Below the pieces are notes generated by a model, which saw nothing but the letters and a program-made list of their open reading frames with translations, did no database searches and was not told the origin of the DNA. From an uncultured Pelagibacteraceae bacterium (GTDB taxonomy: Bacteria > Pseudomonadota > Alphaproteobacteria > Pelagibacterales > Pelagibacteraceae), in assembly GCA_902627735.1 (NCBI GenBank), contig CACOKI010000001.1, positions 62,001 to 126,000 on the forward strand: a DNA stretch of 64,000 bases, in the 5' to 3' direction. Position numbers and translations under genes: made by a program. Shown in pieces: positions 19,382 through 32,090 of this stretch (the stretch's first letter is position 1; the number at the start of each line of letters is the position of its first letter).

Positions 19382-21337
19382 ATGAAGTTTCCGATTCTTT
19401 TGCCAAATATATTTAATAATCCATTCACGTATGAGAGTGATATTAATTTGAAAATTGGAGATTTTGTTGAAGTACCTTTTGGTAAATCTAAAAATATAGG
19501 TATTGTATGGAATCATTTTGAAAAAAAAAGCAATAAAAGTTTTAAAATAAAAAAAATAATTAGAAAATTAAAGATTCCAAATTTAAAAAAAAACACATTA
19601 GAGTTTTTAAATTGGTTCTCAGAGTATAATCTTGTGCCAAAAGGAATGGCTTTAAAACTTGTATTGTTAAGTGGAAAACCAATCGAGAAATTAGAAAAAA
19701 AATTCAATAAAGATTTTAATAAAAAAATCAAAAAAAATTTATTTAAGTTGACAAATGAGCAAAAAAAATCCTTGAATGAAATCAATGTCTCAAATCGTAA
19801 ATTTAATGTTCATGTATTACAAGGCACAACAGGATCAGGAAAAACAATCGTTTATTTTGAGGCTCTTAAAAAAATCTTAGAAAAAGGTTTTCAAGGTTTA
19901 ATAATGTTACCAGAAATAGGTTTAACCAATCAATTTGAAAAAAAATTTATTGAATTTTTTGGTTTTAAACCTGCTGTATGGCATTCTGGTATAAGTAAAA
20001 AAAATAAAGAAATAATCTGGAGTGAAATAATAAATGGTAAAATAGATGTAGTCATTGGGGCAAGATCATCATTATTTTTGCCATTTAAAAAATTAGGATT
20101 AATTATTGTTGATGAAGAGCATGACCAATCATACAAGCAAGATGAAGGAGTAATATATAATGCGAGAGACATGGCAATATCAAGAGCATCATTTGAGAAT
20201 ATTCCTGTCAATTTAATAACTGCAGTTCCATCAATTGAAACTTACGAGAACATTAAAAAAAAGAAATATAGAGTTTCCAAACTCACACAACGATACAAAA
20301 ATGCCTCTTTACCAAATTATGAAATAATAAATTTAAATGATGTTAAATTAGAAAACCAATCATGGATTTCAAAAGAAGTAATTAAAAAAGTAAACTTTCA
20401 TTTAGAAAAAAAGGATCAAGTTTTATTTTTTTTAAATAGAAGAGGTTTTTCTCCAAATGTCTTATGTAAAAAATGTTATAATAGCTTCTCTTGTCCAAAT
20501 TGTTCAATAAATTTAGTTTATCATAAAGATAAAAGAAATTTATTATGTCATTATTGTGGTTTTAAATCTTATCTCAAAAGAAATTGTTCTAAGGAAGGAG
20601 TTTGTGACTTTATATTCAGTGGGCCAGGTGTAGAAAGAATTTCAGAAGAAGTAAAAAGAATTTTTCCATCAAAAAAAATTGAAATTTTTTCTAGTGATAC
20701 TATGAATAAAAAAAGTTCAAAGGATAAATTAGAAAAGATAATTAATAATGAAATTCAAATTTTAGTTGGAACACAATTAATATCTAAGGGTTTTCATTTT
20801 CCAAATTTAAATTGTATTGTTGTAGTGGATATCGATTTATCCTCTCATGGACATGATTTAAGAACTGCTGAAAAAAATTTACAATTATATCATCAGTTAT
20901 CTGGTAGAGCTGGTCGAACAGGTCAATCTTCGACAGTTTATTTTCAAACTTACAATTACAATACAAAAATGATTTCTGATATTACTGACAAAAATCCAGA
21001 AATTTTCTTAGATAAAGAAATAGAAATAAGAAAAAAAAACAATCTACCTCCTTTTGAAAGATTTATCTCTCTTATTTTAACAGGAGAAAATGAAAATAAA
21101 TTAGAAAAAGAAGCCATTAGATTTAAATCTCTTATACAAAATAAGATCCATGGAAAAATTTTAGGACCAGTGAGCGCACCTTTATTTAGATTAAAAAAAA
21201 AATATCGAGTAAGATTACTTGTAAGAGGTCCAAAAACTTTAAAATTACAGAATTCCCTAGCCCTAATAATTTCAAAATTTAAATTTTCATCAGGAATAAA
21301 ACTTTCAGTTGATGTTGATCCAATAAGCTTTAATTAA
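19382..21337 (+). CDS. priA: Primosomal replication restart helicase PriA
   Basis: Superfamily 2 helicase that reloads the replisome at stalled forks. The 651-residue protein is shorter than E. coli PriA (about 730). It has an N-terminal DNA-binding domain (1-120), Walker A GTTGSGKT (148-155), the DEEH box in IIVDEEHDQSYKQ (around 242), and the Cys-rich zinc insertion. The first three CxxC pairs are present (CKKC, CPNC, CHYC); the fourth reads NCSKEGVCDF, so its second Cys is displaced (C-x5-C instead of C-x2-C). The C-terminal helicase lobe has LVGTQLISKGFHFPN and LSGRAGRTGQSS. It is followed by 110 bases and then the ATP synthase operon. Confidence 0.95.
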   Translation: MKFPILLPNIFNNPFTYESDINLKIGDFVEVPFGKSKNIGIVWNHFEKKSNKSFKIKKIIRKLKIPNLKKNTLEFLNWFSEYNLVPKGMALKLVLLSGKPIEKLEKKFNKDFNKKIKKNLFKLTNEQKKSLNEINVSNRKFNVHVLQGTTGSGKTIVYFEALKKILEKGFQGLIMLPEIGLTNQFEKKFIEFFGFKPAVWHSGISKKNKEIIWSEIINGKIDVVIGARSSLFLPFKKLGLIIVDEEHDQSYKQDEGVIYNARDMAISRASFENIPVNLITAVPSIETYENIKKKKYRVSKLTQRYKNASLPNYEIINLNDVKLENQSWISKEVIKKVNFHLEKKDQVLFFLNRRGFSPNVLCKKCYNSFSCPNCSINLVYHKDKRNLLCHYCGFKSYLKRNCSKEGVCDFIFSGPGVERISEEVKRIFPSKKIEIFSSDTMNKKSSKDKLEKIINNEIQILVGTQLISKGFHFPNLNCIVVVDIDLSSHGHDLRTAEKNLQLYHQLSGRAGRTGQSSTVYFQTYNYNTKMISDITDKNPEIFLDKEIEIRKKNNLPPFERFISLILTGENENKLEKEAIRFKSLIQNKIHGKILGPVSAPLFRLKKKYRVRLLVRGPKTLKLQNSLALIISKFKFSSGIKLSVDVDPISFN

Positions 21338-21447
21338 GGCCCAAAAAAAACAGTTTTTAGTCAATGTGTTACTTGAAGACTATTATCGCATATGTTAATT
21401 AAATCTTGATTTTATAATTAATCACTTACATTTTAAGGAATAATAAG

Positions 21448-22005
21448 TTGAGTAAAAATAAAGTATTTTCTGACACTTCGGCTAATAGATACTCTTTGGC
21501 CTTATATGAACTAGCAAGTGAAACTAATTTACTTTTAAAGATTGAGGAAAATTCTCATGCTTTATTAAAATTGATTTCAGCTAGCAGAGATTTTAATAAT
21601 TTAATAAAAGATCCCACCGTAAGTCGTGATGTTTTAAACCAGGTTATAAAAAAAATATCTGATAGTTTTAATTTAGAAGTTTTATTTAGGAATTTTCTAA
21701 GTTTTTTAATTATAAAAAGAAGATTTTTTTATATTCAGCAGATTTTAAAAAGTTTTAATAGTATTTGTTCAGAAAAAAGAGGCGAGCTTAAAGCTGAAAT
21801 TAAATCAGCGAAAAATTTAACTCAAGATGAAATTAATAAGATTACACAAGAATTGTCAAAAAGTTTTAAGTCAGAAATAAAATTAAACTACACTCATGAT
21901 CAAAGTTTAATTGGAGGTTTAGTTGTTCAAATTGGCAGTACAATGATTGATACCTCTATCAAAAAAAAATTACAACAATTAGAAACTAGAATGATAGAGG
22001 CATAA
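21448..22005 (+). CDS. atpH: F1 ATP synthase delta subunit
   Basis: The 185-residue delta subunit links the F1 head to the peripheral stalk. It shows the family N-terminal helical bundle beginning [12 protein letters not shown] and the C-terminal segment [26 protein letters not shown] (read in two parts: [14 protein letters not shown] and [12 protein letters not shown]). The start is TTG at 21448, supported by an AAGGAA ribosome-binding site at 21435-21440 with seven bases spacing. It is first of the alphaproteobacterial order atpHAGDC; the F0 genes are, as usual in this class, elsewhere. A TTGAAG at 21373 may be part of the operon promoter but the -10 box is uncertain. Confidence 0.93.
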   Translation: MSKNKVFSDTSANRYSLALYELASETNLLLKIEENSHALLKLISASRDFNNLIKDPTVSRDVLNQVIKKISDSFNLEVLFRNFLSFLIIKRRFFYIQQILKSFNSICSEKRGELKAEIKSAKNLTQDEINKITQELSKSFKSEIKLNYTHDQSLIGGLVVQIGSTMIDTSIKKKLQQLETRMIEA

Positions 22006-22006
22006 T

Positions 22007-23542
22007 ATGGAAATTAATCCGTCAGAAGTTACAAAAATCTTAAAAGAACAAATCAAAAATTTTGGGGAAAAAGCTGAGGTTTCTGAGGTTGGTCAAGTTT
22101 TGTCTGTAGGAGATGGGATAGCAAGAATTTATGGTTTAGATAATGTGCAGGCTGGAGAAATGGTTGAATTTTCAGATGGATCTAAAGGAATGGCTTTAAA
22201 CTTGGAAAGTGAAAATGTCGGAGTAGTTATATTTGGTGATGATCGAAATATTAAAGAAGGAGATGTTGTAAAAAGAACTGGAAGTATTGTTGATACACCA
22301 GTTGGAAAAGAGTTATTAGGAAGAGTTGTGGATGGATTAGGAAATCCGATTGATGGAAAAGGTGCTCTAGATAAAGGTGTTAAAAAAAGTAGAGTTGAAG
22401 TTAAAGCCCCTGGAATTATTCCAAGACAATCAGTTAGTGAACCAATGCAAACAGGATTAAAATCAATTGATAGTCTTGTTCCAATTGGAAGAGGTCAAAG
22501 AGAATTAATTATTGGTGACAGACAAACTGGCAAAACAGCAGTGGCAATAGATGCAATAATAAACCAAAAAAAAATCAATGATTCTGGCGATGAGAAACAA
22601 AAACTATATTGTATTTATGTTGCTGTAGGACAAAAAAGATCAACAGTAAGACAAATTCAAAAAACTTTAGAAGAGGCTGGTGCAATGGAATATACAACTA
22701 TTGTTGCTGCAACAGCATCAGACTCTGCACCATTGCAATTTTTAGCTCCCTATACAGGTTGCGCTATGGGTGAATTTTTTAGAGATAATGGAATGCATGC
22801 ATTAATTATATATGATGATTTATCGAAACAAGCAGTGGCATATAGACAAATGTCACTAATATTAAGGAGACCTCCAGGGAGAGAAGCTTATCCGGGAGAT
22901 GTATTCTACTTACACAGTCGATTATTAGAAAGAGCAGCAAAATTAAGTGACGAACACGGTGGAGGATCTTTAACAGCTCTTCCAATAATTGAAACTCAAG
23001 GTGGTGATGTGTCTGCATATATTCCAACTAATGTAATTTCTATTACTGATGGACAAATATTTTTAGAAACAGAATTATTTAATCAAGGTATTAGACCTGC
23101 CATTAACGTTGGATTGTCAGTTTCTAGAGTTGGATCTGCAGCTCAAACAAAAGCTATGAAAAAAGTTTCAGGTTCAATGAAACTTGAGTTAGCTCAATAT
23201 AGAGAAATGGCTGCATTTGCACAATTTGGTTCTGACTTAGATGCTTCAACTCAACAGCTTTTAAATAGAGGCTCAAAATTAACTGAACTTTTAAAACAAA
23301 AACAATACTCACCAATGACAGTTGCAGAACAAGTAATTTCAGTCTTTTGTGGAGTTAAAGGCTTTCTAGACGATATAGATTTAAAAGATATTTCAGAATT
23401 TGAAAATAAGATAATCGATAGATGTAAATCTGATAAACCTGAGATTATTGACTCAATTTTAAGTTCAGGAAAATTAGAGGAAGGCTCTGAAAAAGATTTA
23501 ATTGAAATCATAACCAATTTAAAGAAAAATTTTAAATCTTAA
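22007..23542 (+). CDS. atpA: F1 ATP synthase alpha subunit
   Basis: Non-catalytic nucleotide-binding subunit of the F1 hexamer. The 511-residue protein starts [16 protein letters not shown], has the P-loop GDRQTGKT (170-177), the arginine-finger region [23 protein letters not shown] ([15 protein letters not shown] shown), and the long helical C-terminus. Length is normal. It starts one base after atpH ends. Nothing is unusual in the active-site region. Confidence 0.98.
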   Translation: MEINPSEVTKILKEQIKNFGEKAEVSEVGQVLSVGDGIARIYGLDNVQAGEMVEFSDGSKGMALNLESENVGVVIFGDDRNIKEGDVVKRTGSIVDTPVGKELLGRVVDGLGNPIDGKGALDKGVKKSRVEVKAPGIIPRQSVSEPMQTGLKSIDSLVPIGRGQRELIIGDRQTGKTAVAIDAIINQKKINDSGDEKQKLYCIYVAVGQKRSTVRQIQKTLEEAGAMEYTTIVAATASDSAPLQFLAPYTGCAMGEFFRDNGMHALIIYDDLSKQAVAYRQMSLILRRPPGREAYPGDVFYLHSRLLERAAKLSDEHGGGSLTALPIIETQGGDVSAYIPTNVISITDGQIFLETELFNQGIRPAINVGLSVSRVGSAAQTKAMKKVSGSMKLELAQYREMAAFAQFGSDLDASTQQLLNRGSKLTELLKQKQYSPMTVAEQVISVFCGVKGFLDDIDLKDISEFENKIIDRCKSDKPEIIDSILSSGKLEEGSEKDLIEIITNLKKNFKS

Positions 23543-23550
23543 TAAATTTT

Positions 23551-25843
<2,293 letters not shown>

Positions 25844-25844
<1 letters not shown>

Positions 25845-26236
25845 TGAGTGAAGAGTTCAAAATAGACATTGTAAACCCTGAAAAATCCTTCTTGTCTAAG
25901 GAAGATATAATAGAGGCAGTAGTTCCTGCTTATGAGGGAGAAATGGGAATTTTAAAAGATCATATTCCAATCATTTCTTTTTTAAAACCTGGTATTATAA
26001 AGATAAAATCAAAATCTGGAGAGGATAGTTATTACGTAGAGGATGGGATTATAGAGTTTAAAGATAATAATCTAACAGTCCTTACAAGTTCTATTTTTAA
26101 TTTAAAGAACATGGAAAGAAATAAAATTCAAGAGCTTTTAAAAATTGCTGAAGAAGAAACAAATAACACAGAAATTAGTGATCAAGCTAAATATTTGACT
26201 GAACAAAAAATAAATGTTTTAAGATCAATCAATTAA
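25844..26236 (+). CDS. atpC: F1 ATP synthase epsilon subunit
   Basis: The 130-residue epsilon subunit consists of the N-terminal beta-sandwich (with VPAYEGEMGILKDHIPIIS, the family's most conserved stretch) and a C-terminal helical part ending LTEQKINVLRSIN. It closes the ATP synthase operon. Its last 12 bases overlap the end of the convergent rppH gene, leaving no room for a separate intrinsic terminator between the two transcription units. Confidence 0.94.
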
Positions 26237-26704
26237 GATTGCTCTAACTTTTTTTTGAATTTTTTTGTAAACTTCAAGTTTAAAATCAACAACTACATCA
26301 GTCATATGTTCTATATCAATCCATTTCCAATCTAAAAACTCAGGTTTTTTAGTATTTATATTAATTTCATTATCGTTACCAAAATATTTCATTAAAAACC
26401 ATTTTTGTTTTTGGCCTTTGTATTTGCCTTTCCAAATTACTCCTAAAAGATGTTTTGGAAGTAAGTATGTAGTTACTTCATCTATTTCTTTAATTAGCCT
26501 AACTTTTTTAATACTTGTTTCTTCCTCTAATTCTCTAAAGGCAGCATTTAGAAAATCTTCTCCATCATCAACTCCTCCTTGTGGCATTTGCCAAAAGTTT
26601 TTAGGATTATCAATTCTTTTAGCTACAAAAACTTTATTATCTTTATTTAAAACAATTATTCCCACACCATTTCTCAATGGTAGATTTTTAAATTTAGCTT
26701 CCAT
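26225..26704 (-). CDS. rppH: RNA pyrophosphohydrolase (Nudix)
   Basis: Removes pyrophosphate from the 5' end of transcripts to start RNA decay. The 159-residue protein begins the catalytic fold with RNGVGIIVLNKDNKVF, followed by the RppH-type segment WQMPQGGVDDGED and the Nudix box from Gly43 to about Ile65 with Glu58, Glu61 and Glu62 as metal ligands (RELEEETSI). The WQMPQGG sequence distinguishes RppH from other Nudix proteins. It ends a minus-strand block and starts one base after ctpA stops. Its end overlaps atpC by 12 bases. Confidence 0.93.
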   Translation of the reverse strand: MEAKFKNLPLRNGVGIIVLNKDNKVFVAKRIDNPKNFWQMPQGGVDDGEDFLNAAFRELEEETSIKKVRLIKEIDEVTTYLLPKHLLGVIWKGKYKGQKQKWFLMKYFGNDNEININTKKPEFLDWKWIDIEHMTDVVVDFKLEVYKKIQKKVRAILID

Positions 26705-26705
26705 T

Positions 26706-27848
26706 TTAACCGTTTAACAATTTGATAGCGTAATTTAATTGATTATCAGTTTCAGTTTTGATTTTGAAATCATCTGACTGTTCATCAACTTCTATATCAG
26801 GTGCAACTCCAACTTCAGAAATTGATTTTCCTGATGGAAGATAATACTTTGCAACAGTCAGTCTTATAGCACCTCTATTTTTTAAGGGGATAATTGATTG
26901 CACTGATCCCTTTCCGTAACTATTTTCACCTAATAAAACTGCTCTTTTATGGTCTTTAAGTGCACCAGCTACAATTTCTGATGCTGATGCAGAACCATAA
27001 TTGATTAGTACTATTAAAGTTTTACCATTTGTAAGATCTCCTTTTTTTGCAAACCACTTCCTATTTTCAATTTTTTTTCTACTTTTTGTAGATACTATTT
27101 CTCCATTATCTAAAAAAAAATCTGATATTTTTATGGCCTGAGAAAGTAATCCTCCAGGATTATTTCTCAAATCTAAAATATAGGCATTTAGATTATTATT
27201 TTTTTCTAACTTTTTTATTTCTTTTTCAATTTGATTAGCACTATTTTCATTAAATGAAGTTAATCTTAAATAGCCAATATTTTTTTCTAATAGATCAGCT
27301 TTGACAGATTTTATTTCAATTATTTCTCTGGTAATTTCAAAAATTAAAGCTTTTTTTTCCCCACTTCTTCTCACAGTTAACTCAATGCTTGATCCTACTG
27401 GCCCTCTCATTAAATCAACTGCTTCACTTAAGGATTTTCCTTGTACCTGAGTATCATTAATTTTCACAATATAATCACCAGCTTTTATTCCAGCTTTTGA
27501 AGCTGGAGTATCATCTATAGGAGATATTACTTTTACAACGCCTGACTCCATTGTTACTTCGATTCCCAATCCACCAAACTCACCACTTGTATCAGTCTGC
27601 ATCTCGTCAAATGTTTTTGGTGATAAGTAGCCCGAATAAGGATCTAGTGATTGTAAAAGACCATCTATAGCAGCATCCATACCCTCAGATTGGTTAATTT
27701 CATCTACGTATTCTTTTTGAATTTTTTCTAATACTTCTCCAAACAAATCTATTTTTTTATAGACATCATTTTCTGAAGAACAAACAGTATTAATTAAAAA
27801 AAGATTGATTAATAAAATATACAGACTAGAAAATATTTTTTTTATCAT
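26706..27848 (-). CDS. ctpA: C-terminal processing peptidase (S41, PDZ domain)
   Basis: Periplasmic serine protease that trims C-termini of envelope proteins. The 380-residue protein has an N-terminal signal/anchor (about 5-22), a PDZ domain with the carboxylate loop GGLGIEV (about 90-165), and the S41 core with the Ser288/Lys313 dyad in NYGSASASEI and ENSYGKGSVQS; the Ser-Lys spacing equals that of E. coli Prc. In many alphaproteobacteria a murein hydrolase activator (EnvC-like) and rlmH lie between rsfS and ctpA. Here ctpA overlaps rsfS by four bases and both are absent. Confidence 0.95.
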   Translation of the reverse strand: MIKKIFSSLYILLINLFLINTVCSSENDVYKKIDLFGEVLEKIQKEYVDEINQSEGMDAAIDGLLQSLDPYSGYLSPKTFDEMQTDTSGEFGGLGIEVTMESGVVKVISPIDDTPASKAGIKAGDYIVKINDTQVQGKSLSEAVDLMRGPVGSSIELTVRRSGEKKALIFEITREIIEIKSVKADLLEKNIGYLRLTSFNENSANQIEKEIKKLEKNNNLNAYILDLRNNPGGLLSQAIKISDFFLDNGEIVSTKSRKKIENRKWFAKKGDLTNGKTLIVLINYGSASASEIVAGALKDHKRAVLLGENSYGKGSVQSIIPLKNRGAIRLTVAKYYLPSGKSISEVGVAPDIEVDEQSDDFKIKTETDNQLNYAIKLLNG

Positions 27849-28195
27849 ATTATTAGCTTTTCCTTTGGAATAAGCTCAGACCAAATTTTTTCAAGTTCAT
27901 AGAACTTTCTCTTTTCTGGATGAAAAATATGTACAATAATATCAATGCCATCTACTAATTTCCACTCACTGCTATCTATTCCTTCTATTTTAGAATTTTT
28001 AATACCATTATTTTTTAGCATTTCCAAAACTTGTTCAGATAATGCTTGAATATGTCTTGATGAAGTTCCGCTCGCTATTATCATATAATCAGCCATGGAA
28101 CTTTTATCTTTCAAATCTATACTTACAATATTTTGAGCTTTATTATTGTCTAGGGTTTTAACTACTACTTGCTTTAAATCTGAAATTTTATTCAT
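27845..28195 (-). CDS. rsfS: Ribosome silencing factor RsfS
   Basis: Binds ribosomal protein L14 and blocks subunit joining under starvation. The protein has the typical fold sequence VKTLDNNKAQNIVSIDL, then MADYMIIASGTSSRHIQALSEQV (MADYMIIASGTSSRH shown) and SEWKLVDGIDIIVHIF. I prefer the ATG at 28195, giving MNKISDLKQVV (116 residues). A TTG at 28216 would add seven residues and overlap the nadD stop as TTGA, and cannot be excluded. It lies between nadD and ctpA as in other alphaproteobacteria, but without rlmH after it. Confidence 0.92.
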   Translation of the reverse strand: MNKISDLKQVVVKTLDNNKAQNIVSIDLKDKSSMADYMIIASGTSSRHIQALSEQVLEMLKNNGIKNSKIEGIDSSEWKLVDGIDIIVHIFHPEKRKFYELEKIWSELIPKEKLII

Positions 28196-28212
28196 TGAAT
28201 GTTCAAACTTTA

Positions 28213-28752
28213 TCAAATTTTTCTTAATTGAGAAGATGAAATATTGACTTTATTAAAGTTTACAAATTTCAAATTTTTACCATTTAATCTTTTAAAAGAT
28301 ATAGAATTTAATGATTTCTTTTTATATCCATGACGATCAAAAACTACAATATTACATTTTTGTGAAATTTTTCTCCATTCATGCCATCTATGAAAGTTGA
28401 TTAAATTATCTGCTCCCATTAAGAAATAAATTTGATATTTTTTATTTTTATTTAGATAATTAATTAAATTTATTGTTCTATTAGATTTTAGAATTTTTTC
28501 ATAAAATTTTACTTTAATTAAAGTATTTGATCCAATAATCTTTTTACATCCTTTAACTCTATCTCGAATACTTGTGTTACTTTTTTTTTTTAGGGGATTT
28601 TTTTTAGTTATCGCCCATATAATTTTTTTTAATTTATATAATTTTGCAGCTTTCTTAGATATAGCTAAATGTCCCTTGTGAGCTGGATTAAAAGAACCAC
28701 CAAGAATTCCTATTTTATTTTTATAGTTTAATTTATTTTCTTGTTTTCCCAT
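28213..28752 (-). CDS. nadD: Nicotinate-nucleotide adenylyltransferase
   Basis: Joins nicotinate mononucleotide and ATP in NAD synthesis. The 179-residue protein has the nucleotidyltransferase motif GGSFNPAHKGH (18-28, the two histidines being catalytic), MGADNLINFHRW in the middle, and the ISSSQLR motif at the very C-terminus. It is slightly short because it stops right after this motif. It overlaps the end of proA by 20 bases, a position conserved in alphaproteobacteria. Confidence 0.93.
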   Translation of the reverse strand: MGKQENKLNYKNKIGILGGSFNPAHKGHLAISKKAAKLYKLKKIIWAITKKNPLKKKSNTSIRDRVKGCKKIIGSNTLIKVKFYEKILKSNRTINLINYLNKNKKYQIYFLMGADNLINFHRWHEWRKISQKCNIVVFDRHGYKKKSLNSISFKRLNGKNLKFVNFNKVNISSSQLRKI

Positions 28753-29983
28753 TACTTATAACTTGATATTTGTACGAAACTAATTGATTTAATCCGACAG
28801 GACCTCTTGGTGGAAGTTTATTAGTTGATATACCAACTTCACCCCCAAATCCAAACTCTCCACCATCTGCAAATTGAGTTGAAGTATTATGCATTGCAAT
28901 AGAGCTATTCACTTTAATTAAAAATTTTTTTGCAGTTGCTTTATTATTAGTAATTATAGAGTCTGTATGCATAGTACCAAATTTATTAATATGATTAATA
29001 GCTTCTTCTAAGTCTTTGACAGATTTAACTGAAACTGTTGGTGACAAATACTCTTTTGACCAATCTTTATTATTAGCTTTAAATATTTTTCCTTTGTAGA
29101 ATTTTCTTATTTTTTGGTCACCAATAATTTTACAACCGTGATTCTCTAAGTTTTTCAAAATTGAAATACATGATTTTTTTAAGATTTTTTCATGAATTAA
29201 AATAGTTTCTGTTGCACCACAGATTGCAGTATTTCTTAATTTTGCATTAAGAACAATTTTTTGAGCAATTTTTATATTTGCATCTTTATCTACGAAAGTA
29301 TGACAAATTCCCTCTAAGTGCCCAATAGTTGGTAAATTAGATAATATTTGAACTTTTTTAACTAAACTTTTTCCTCCTCTTGGAATAATAACATCAATAT
29401 ATTTATTCATTTTTGTTAATAAAAAATTAACAACTTTCCTATTTTTACTAGAAATGAATTGAACAAAATTTTTATCAATTTTATTTTTTTTTAAAGAGTT
29501 TCTAAATAATTTTGATAATATTTTATTTGAATGAAATGCCTCTTTACCACCTTTTAAAATCACAGGATTACCAGACTTGAAACATAAAGAGGCAATATCA
29601 GATGTAACATTTGGCCTACTTTCATAGATAATACCAATTACTCCTATAGGAATTGTTACTTTTGAAATACTTAAACCATTTGGTCTTTTCCACTTTTCTA
29701 AAGTGACATTAGTTGGATCTTTGATTTTGATTATTGCTTTAATTGAATTAATAATATTAAAAATTTTTTTTTCATCTAAAATAAGACGATTGATTAAATT
29801 TTTTTTTAATTTTTCTTTTTGAGCTTTATAAACATCTTTCTTATTTTGATGAATAATTATTTTTTTATTTTTTTCAATGAGATTACAATAATCTTTTAAA
29901 ACTTTATTTTTTTTCTTTGAATTTAATTCAAAAGAAAAAGCTTTTTTTGATCTATTTCCAATTTTTATTAATTCATTTTTCAT
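28733..29983 (-). CDS. proA: Gamma-glutamyl phosphate reductase
   Basis: Second step of proline synthesis, making glutamate semialdehyde. The 416-residue protein belongs to the aldehyde dehydrogenase superfamily and shows IGVIGIIYESRPNVTSD, the FKSGNPVILKGGKEA segment, the catalytic cysteine in RNTAICGATET and the C-terminal FADGGEFGFGGEVGIST. It shares one base with the end of proB and overlaps nadD by 20, so proB, proA and nadD form one unit. Confidence 0.96.
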   Translation of the reverse strand: MKNELIKIGNRSKKAFSFELNSKKKNKVLKDYCNLIEKNKKIIIHQNKKDVYKAQKEKLKKNLINRLILDEKKIFNIINSIKAIIKIKDPTNVTLEKWKRPNGLSISKVTIPIGVIGIIYESRPNVTSDIASLCFKSGNPVILKGGKEAFHSNKILSKLFRNSLKKNKIDKNFVQFISSKNRKVVNFLLTKMNKYIDVIIPRGGKSLVKKVQILSNLPTIGHLEGICHTFVDKDANIKIAQKIVLNAKLRNTAICGATETILIHEKILKKSCISILKNLENHGCKIIGDQKIRKFYKGKIFKANNKDWSKEYLSPTVSVKSVKDLEEAINHINKFGTMHTDSIITNNKATAKKFLIKVNSSIAMHNTSTQFADGGEFGFGGEVGISTNKLPPRGPVGLNQLVSYKYQVISNGKTRK

Positions 29984-31089
29984 TAAATTTTAACCATATC
30001 ATCTTTATGAACAACTTCAGATTTTGAAATATAACCAAGTATTTTTTTAATTTCATTAGAATGACACCCTAAAATTTTATTTATTTCGTAAGATGAAAAA
30101 GAACTTAATCCTCGAGCAAATTCTTTGCGTTTATTATCTAGAATTTTAATATGATCTCCTTTTTTAAAATTACCTGATACTTTTTTTATACCTGCAGCAA
30201 GTAAACTTTTGCCATTTACAAGAGCTTTTTTAGCACCATCGTCAATAATAAGTTCTCCTTTGGGAGAAACAGAGCTAATAATCCATTTTTTTCTAGCGTC
30301 TAATTTTGGTATTTTAGAAATAAACCAAGTACAATTATTTTTTTTTTCTATTTGGTTAATAGGATTTAGATATAATCCATTAGCTATTATCATATTACAA
30401 CCAGCCAAATTACAAATTTTTGCAGCTTCAATTTTTGTATCCATTCCGCCACTCCCAAATTTATTCACACCTTTTATACTGATGTTTTTTGTTTCTTTTT
30501 CAAGATTTGAAATTTTTTTAATTAATTTAGCATTTTTAAAAGCCTTTGGATTTTTTGTAAAAAGACCATCAACATCAGATAATAAAATTAATGTATCTGC
30601 ATTAGTAATTTGAGCTACACGAGAGGCAAGTCTATCATTATCACCATATTTAATTTCGGAAGTAGCTATTGTGTCATTCTCATTAACTATTGGAATGTAG
30701 TTAAGATGAAAAAGATTTTCAAAAGTTCTTTTTGCATTAATAGATCTTCTTCTTTCTTCAGTGTCATCTAAGGTTAAAAGAATTTGAGATATGTTTAGTT
30801 TATATTTAGAAAAGGTTTGTGAAAATAAATTCATCAACTCAATTTGTCCTATTGAAGCTATTGCTTGACTTTTATCAAGTTTCAGATTTGTCTTATTAAA
30901 TTTCATTTTCTTGCAACCCAGGGCAATAGCACCAGAACTAACAATTATAACTTTTTTATTGTTTGATTTAAGTTTTTTTATATCTTTCGCAAAACTTGAT
31001 AACCATTTAATTCTTTTTTTCCCATTTTTATCTACTAATAAGGATGATCCAATTTTAATTACAATAATTTTTGAATTTTTAAGATGCAT
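29983..31089 (-). CDS. proB: Glutamate 5-kinase
   Basis: First step of proline synthesis. The 368-residue protein has an amino-acid kinase domain ([12 protein letters not shown] at 9-20, [48 protein letters not shown]) and a C-terminal PUA domain (about 275-360), which is the full-length arrangement. It overlaps the end of obgE by 11 bases. Proline feedback is expected from the family but nothing in the DNA shows transcriptional control. Confidence 0.96.
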   Translation of the reverse strand: MHLKNSKIIVIKIGSSLLVDKNGKKRIKWLSSFAKDIKKLKSNNKKVIIVSSGAIALGCKKMKFNKTNLKLDKSQAIASIGQIELMNLFSQTFSKYKLNISQILLTLDDTEERRRSINAKRTFENLFHLNYIPIVNENDTIATSEIKYGDNDRLASRVAQITNADTLILLSDVDGLFTKNPKAFKNAKLIKKISNLEKETKNISIKGVNKFGSGGMDTKIEAAKICNLAGCNMIIANGLYLNPINQIEKKNNCTWFISKIPKLDARKKWIISSVSPKGELIIDDGAKKALVNGKSLLAAGIKKVSGNFKKGDHIKILDNKRKEFARGLSSFSSYEINKILGCHSNEIKKILGYISKSEVVHKDDMVKI

Positions 31090-32062
31090 AATTAATTAGT
31101 TTAGCTTTAATTTTTGATACAGAGTTTTTTTCTAAAGTAGATAAAGTTAATACTTCACACTTTTTATCTTTTGAAAAGTCCGTCACTATATTTTTGACTA
31201 TATCTTTATCAATTAAATCTATTTTATTTAAAACAACTAACTCTTTTTTTTTGGTAAGTTCCGAACTATATTTTTGTAATTCATTTTTTACTTGATTATA
31301 TGATTGTACTAAATTTTCATTAGTAATATCTATTAAGTGAAGAAGTGATTTACACCTCTCGATATGTTTTAAAAATTGTATACCAAGGCCAGTCCCTTGG
31401 TGTGCTCCTTCAATCAAACCTGGAATATCAGCTATAGTAATTTCTTTATCATCATAACTAGCAACTCCTAAGTTTGGGTTTAAGGTAGTAAATTGATAAT
31501 TTGCTATTTTTGGATTTGCATTTGTTATAGCTGCTAATAAACTTGATTTTCCTGCATTAGGTAATCCAATAATTCCTATATCGGCAATTGTTTTTAATTG
31601 CAGCCAAATTGTAAATTCTTCACCAGTTGTGCCTTTTGTAAATTTTCTTGGTGCTCTATTTGTTGAACTTTTAAATCTAGTATTTCCTAACCCCCCTTTA
31701 CCCCCAGATGCTGCAACATATTTTTCACCAATTTTTGTAAAATCATAAATTAAAGTTTTATTATCCTCTTCAAAAACCTGGGTACCTAAAGGAACTTTTA
31801 GAATTAAATCTTCTCCACCTTTTCCAGTACGATTTTGACCAGAACCATTCTCTCCACGTTGTGCTTTATGATGTTGCTGATACCTGTAATCAATTAATGT
31901 ATTAAGATTTTGCTCTGCTTTTAAAATAATAGAACCACCTTTTCCACCATCACCACCGTCAGGGCCTCCAAACTCTATGAATTTTTCACGCCTAAAACTC
32001 GGTGAGCCATCTCCACCGTTACCAGCTTTTATATAAATCTTTACTTGATCAAGAAATTTCAT
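31079..32062 (-). CDS. obgE: Ribosome-associated GTPase ObgE/CgtA
   Basis: Essential GTPase acting in large-subunit assembly. The 327-residue protein has the glycine-rich Obg fold (1-158, with [14 protein letters not shown]), the G1 loop GLPNAGKSS (166-174), the switch [16 protein letters not shown], and NKID. It ends directly after the GTPase domain, without the acidic C-terminal extension seen in many Obg proteins. It follows rpmA by 28 bases in the conserved rplU-rpmA-obgE order. Confidence 0.96.
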   Translation of the reverse strand: MKFLDQVKIYIKAGNGGDGSPSFRREKFIEFGGPDGGDGGKGGSIILKAEQNLNTLIDYRYQQHHKAQRGENGSGQNRTGKGGEDLILKVPLGTQVFEEDNKTLIYDFTKIGEKYVAASGGKGGLGNTRFKSSTNRAPRKFTKGTTGEEFTIWLQLKTIADIGIIGLPNAGKSSLLAAITNANPKIANYQFTTLNPNLGVASYDDKEITIADIPGLIEGAHQGTGLGIQFLKHIERCKSLLHLIDITNENLVQSYNQVKNELQKYSSELTKKKELVVLNKIDLIDKDIVKNIVTDFSKDKKCEVLTLSTLEKNSVSKIKAKLINYAS

Positions 32063-32090
32063 AATACAACGCTAATTTTAAGTTGTACTA

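Noticed and set aside
21373-21401. Promoter of the atp operon (TTGAAG with TAATTA)
   Set aside because: Only the -35 box is reasonable; the -10 match is what an AT-rich sequence gives by chance.
26418-26717. 99-codon plus-strand frame across rppH
   Set aside because: Antisense to the Nudix domain and Ser/Leu/Phe rich as expected for a shadow frame.
30209-30613. 134-codon open frame on the plus strand inside proB
   Set aside because: It is the antisense shadow of a well-conserved kinase, with no start signals or recognisable domain.
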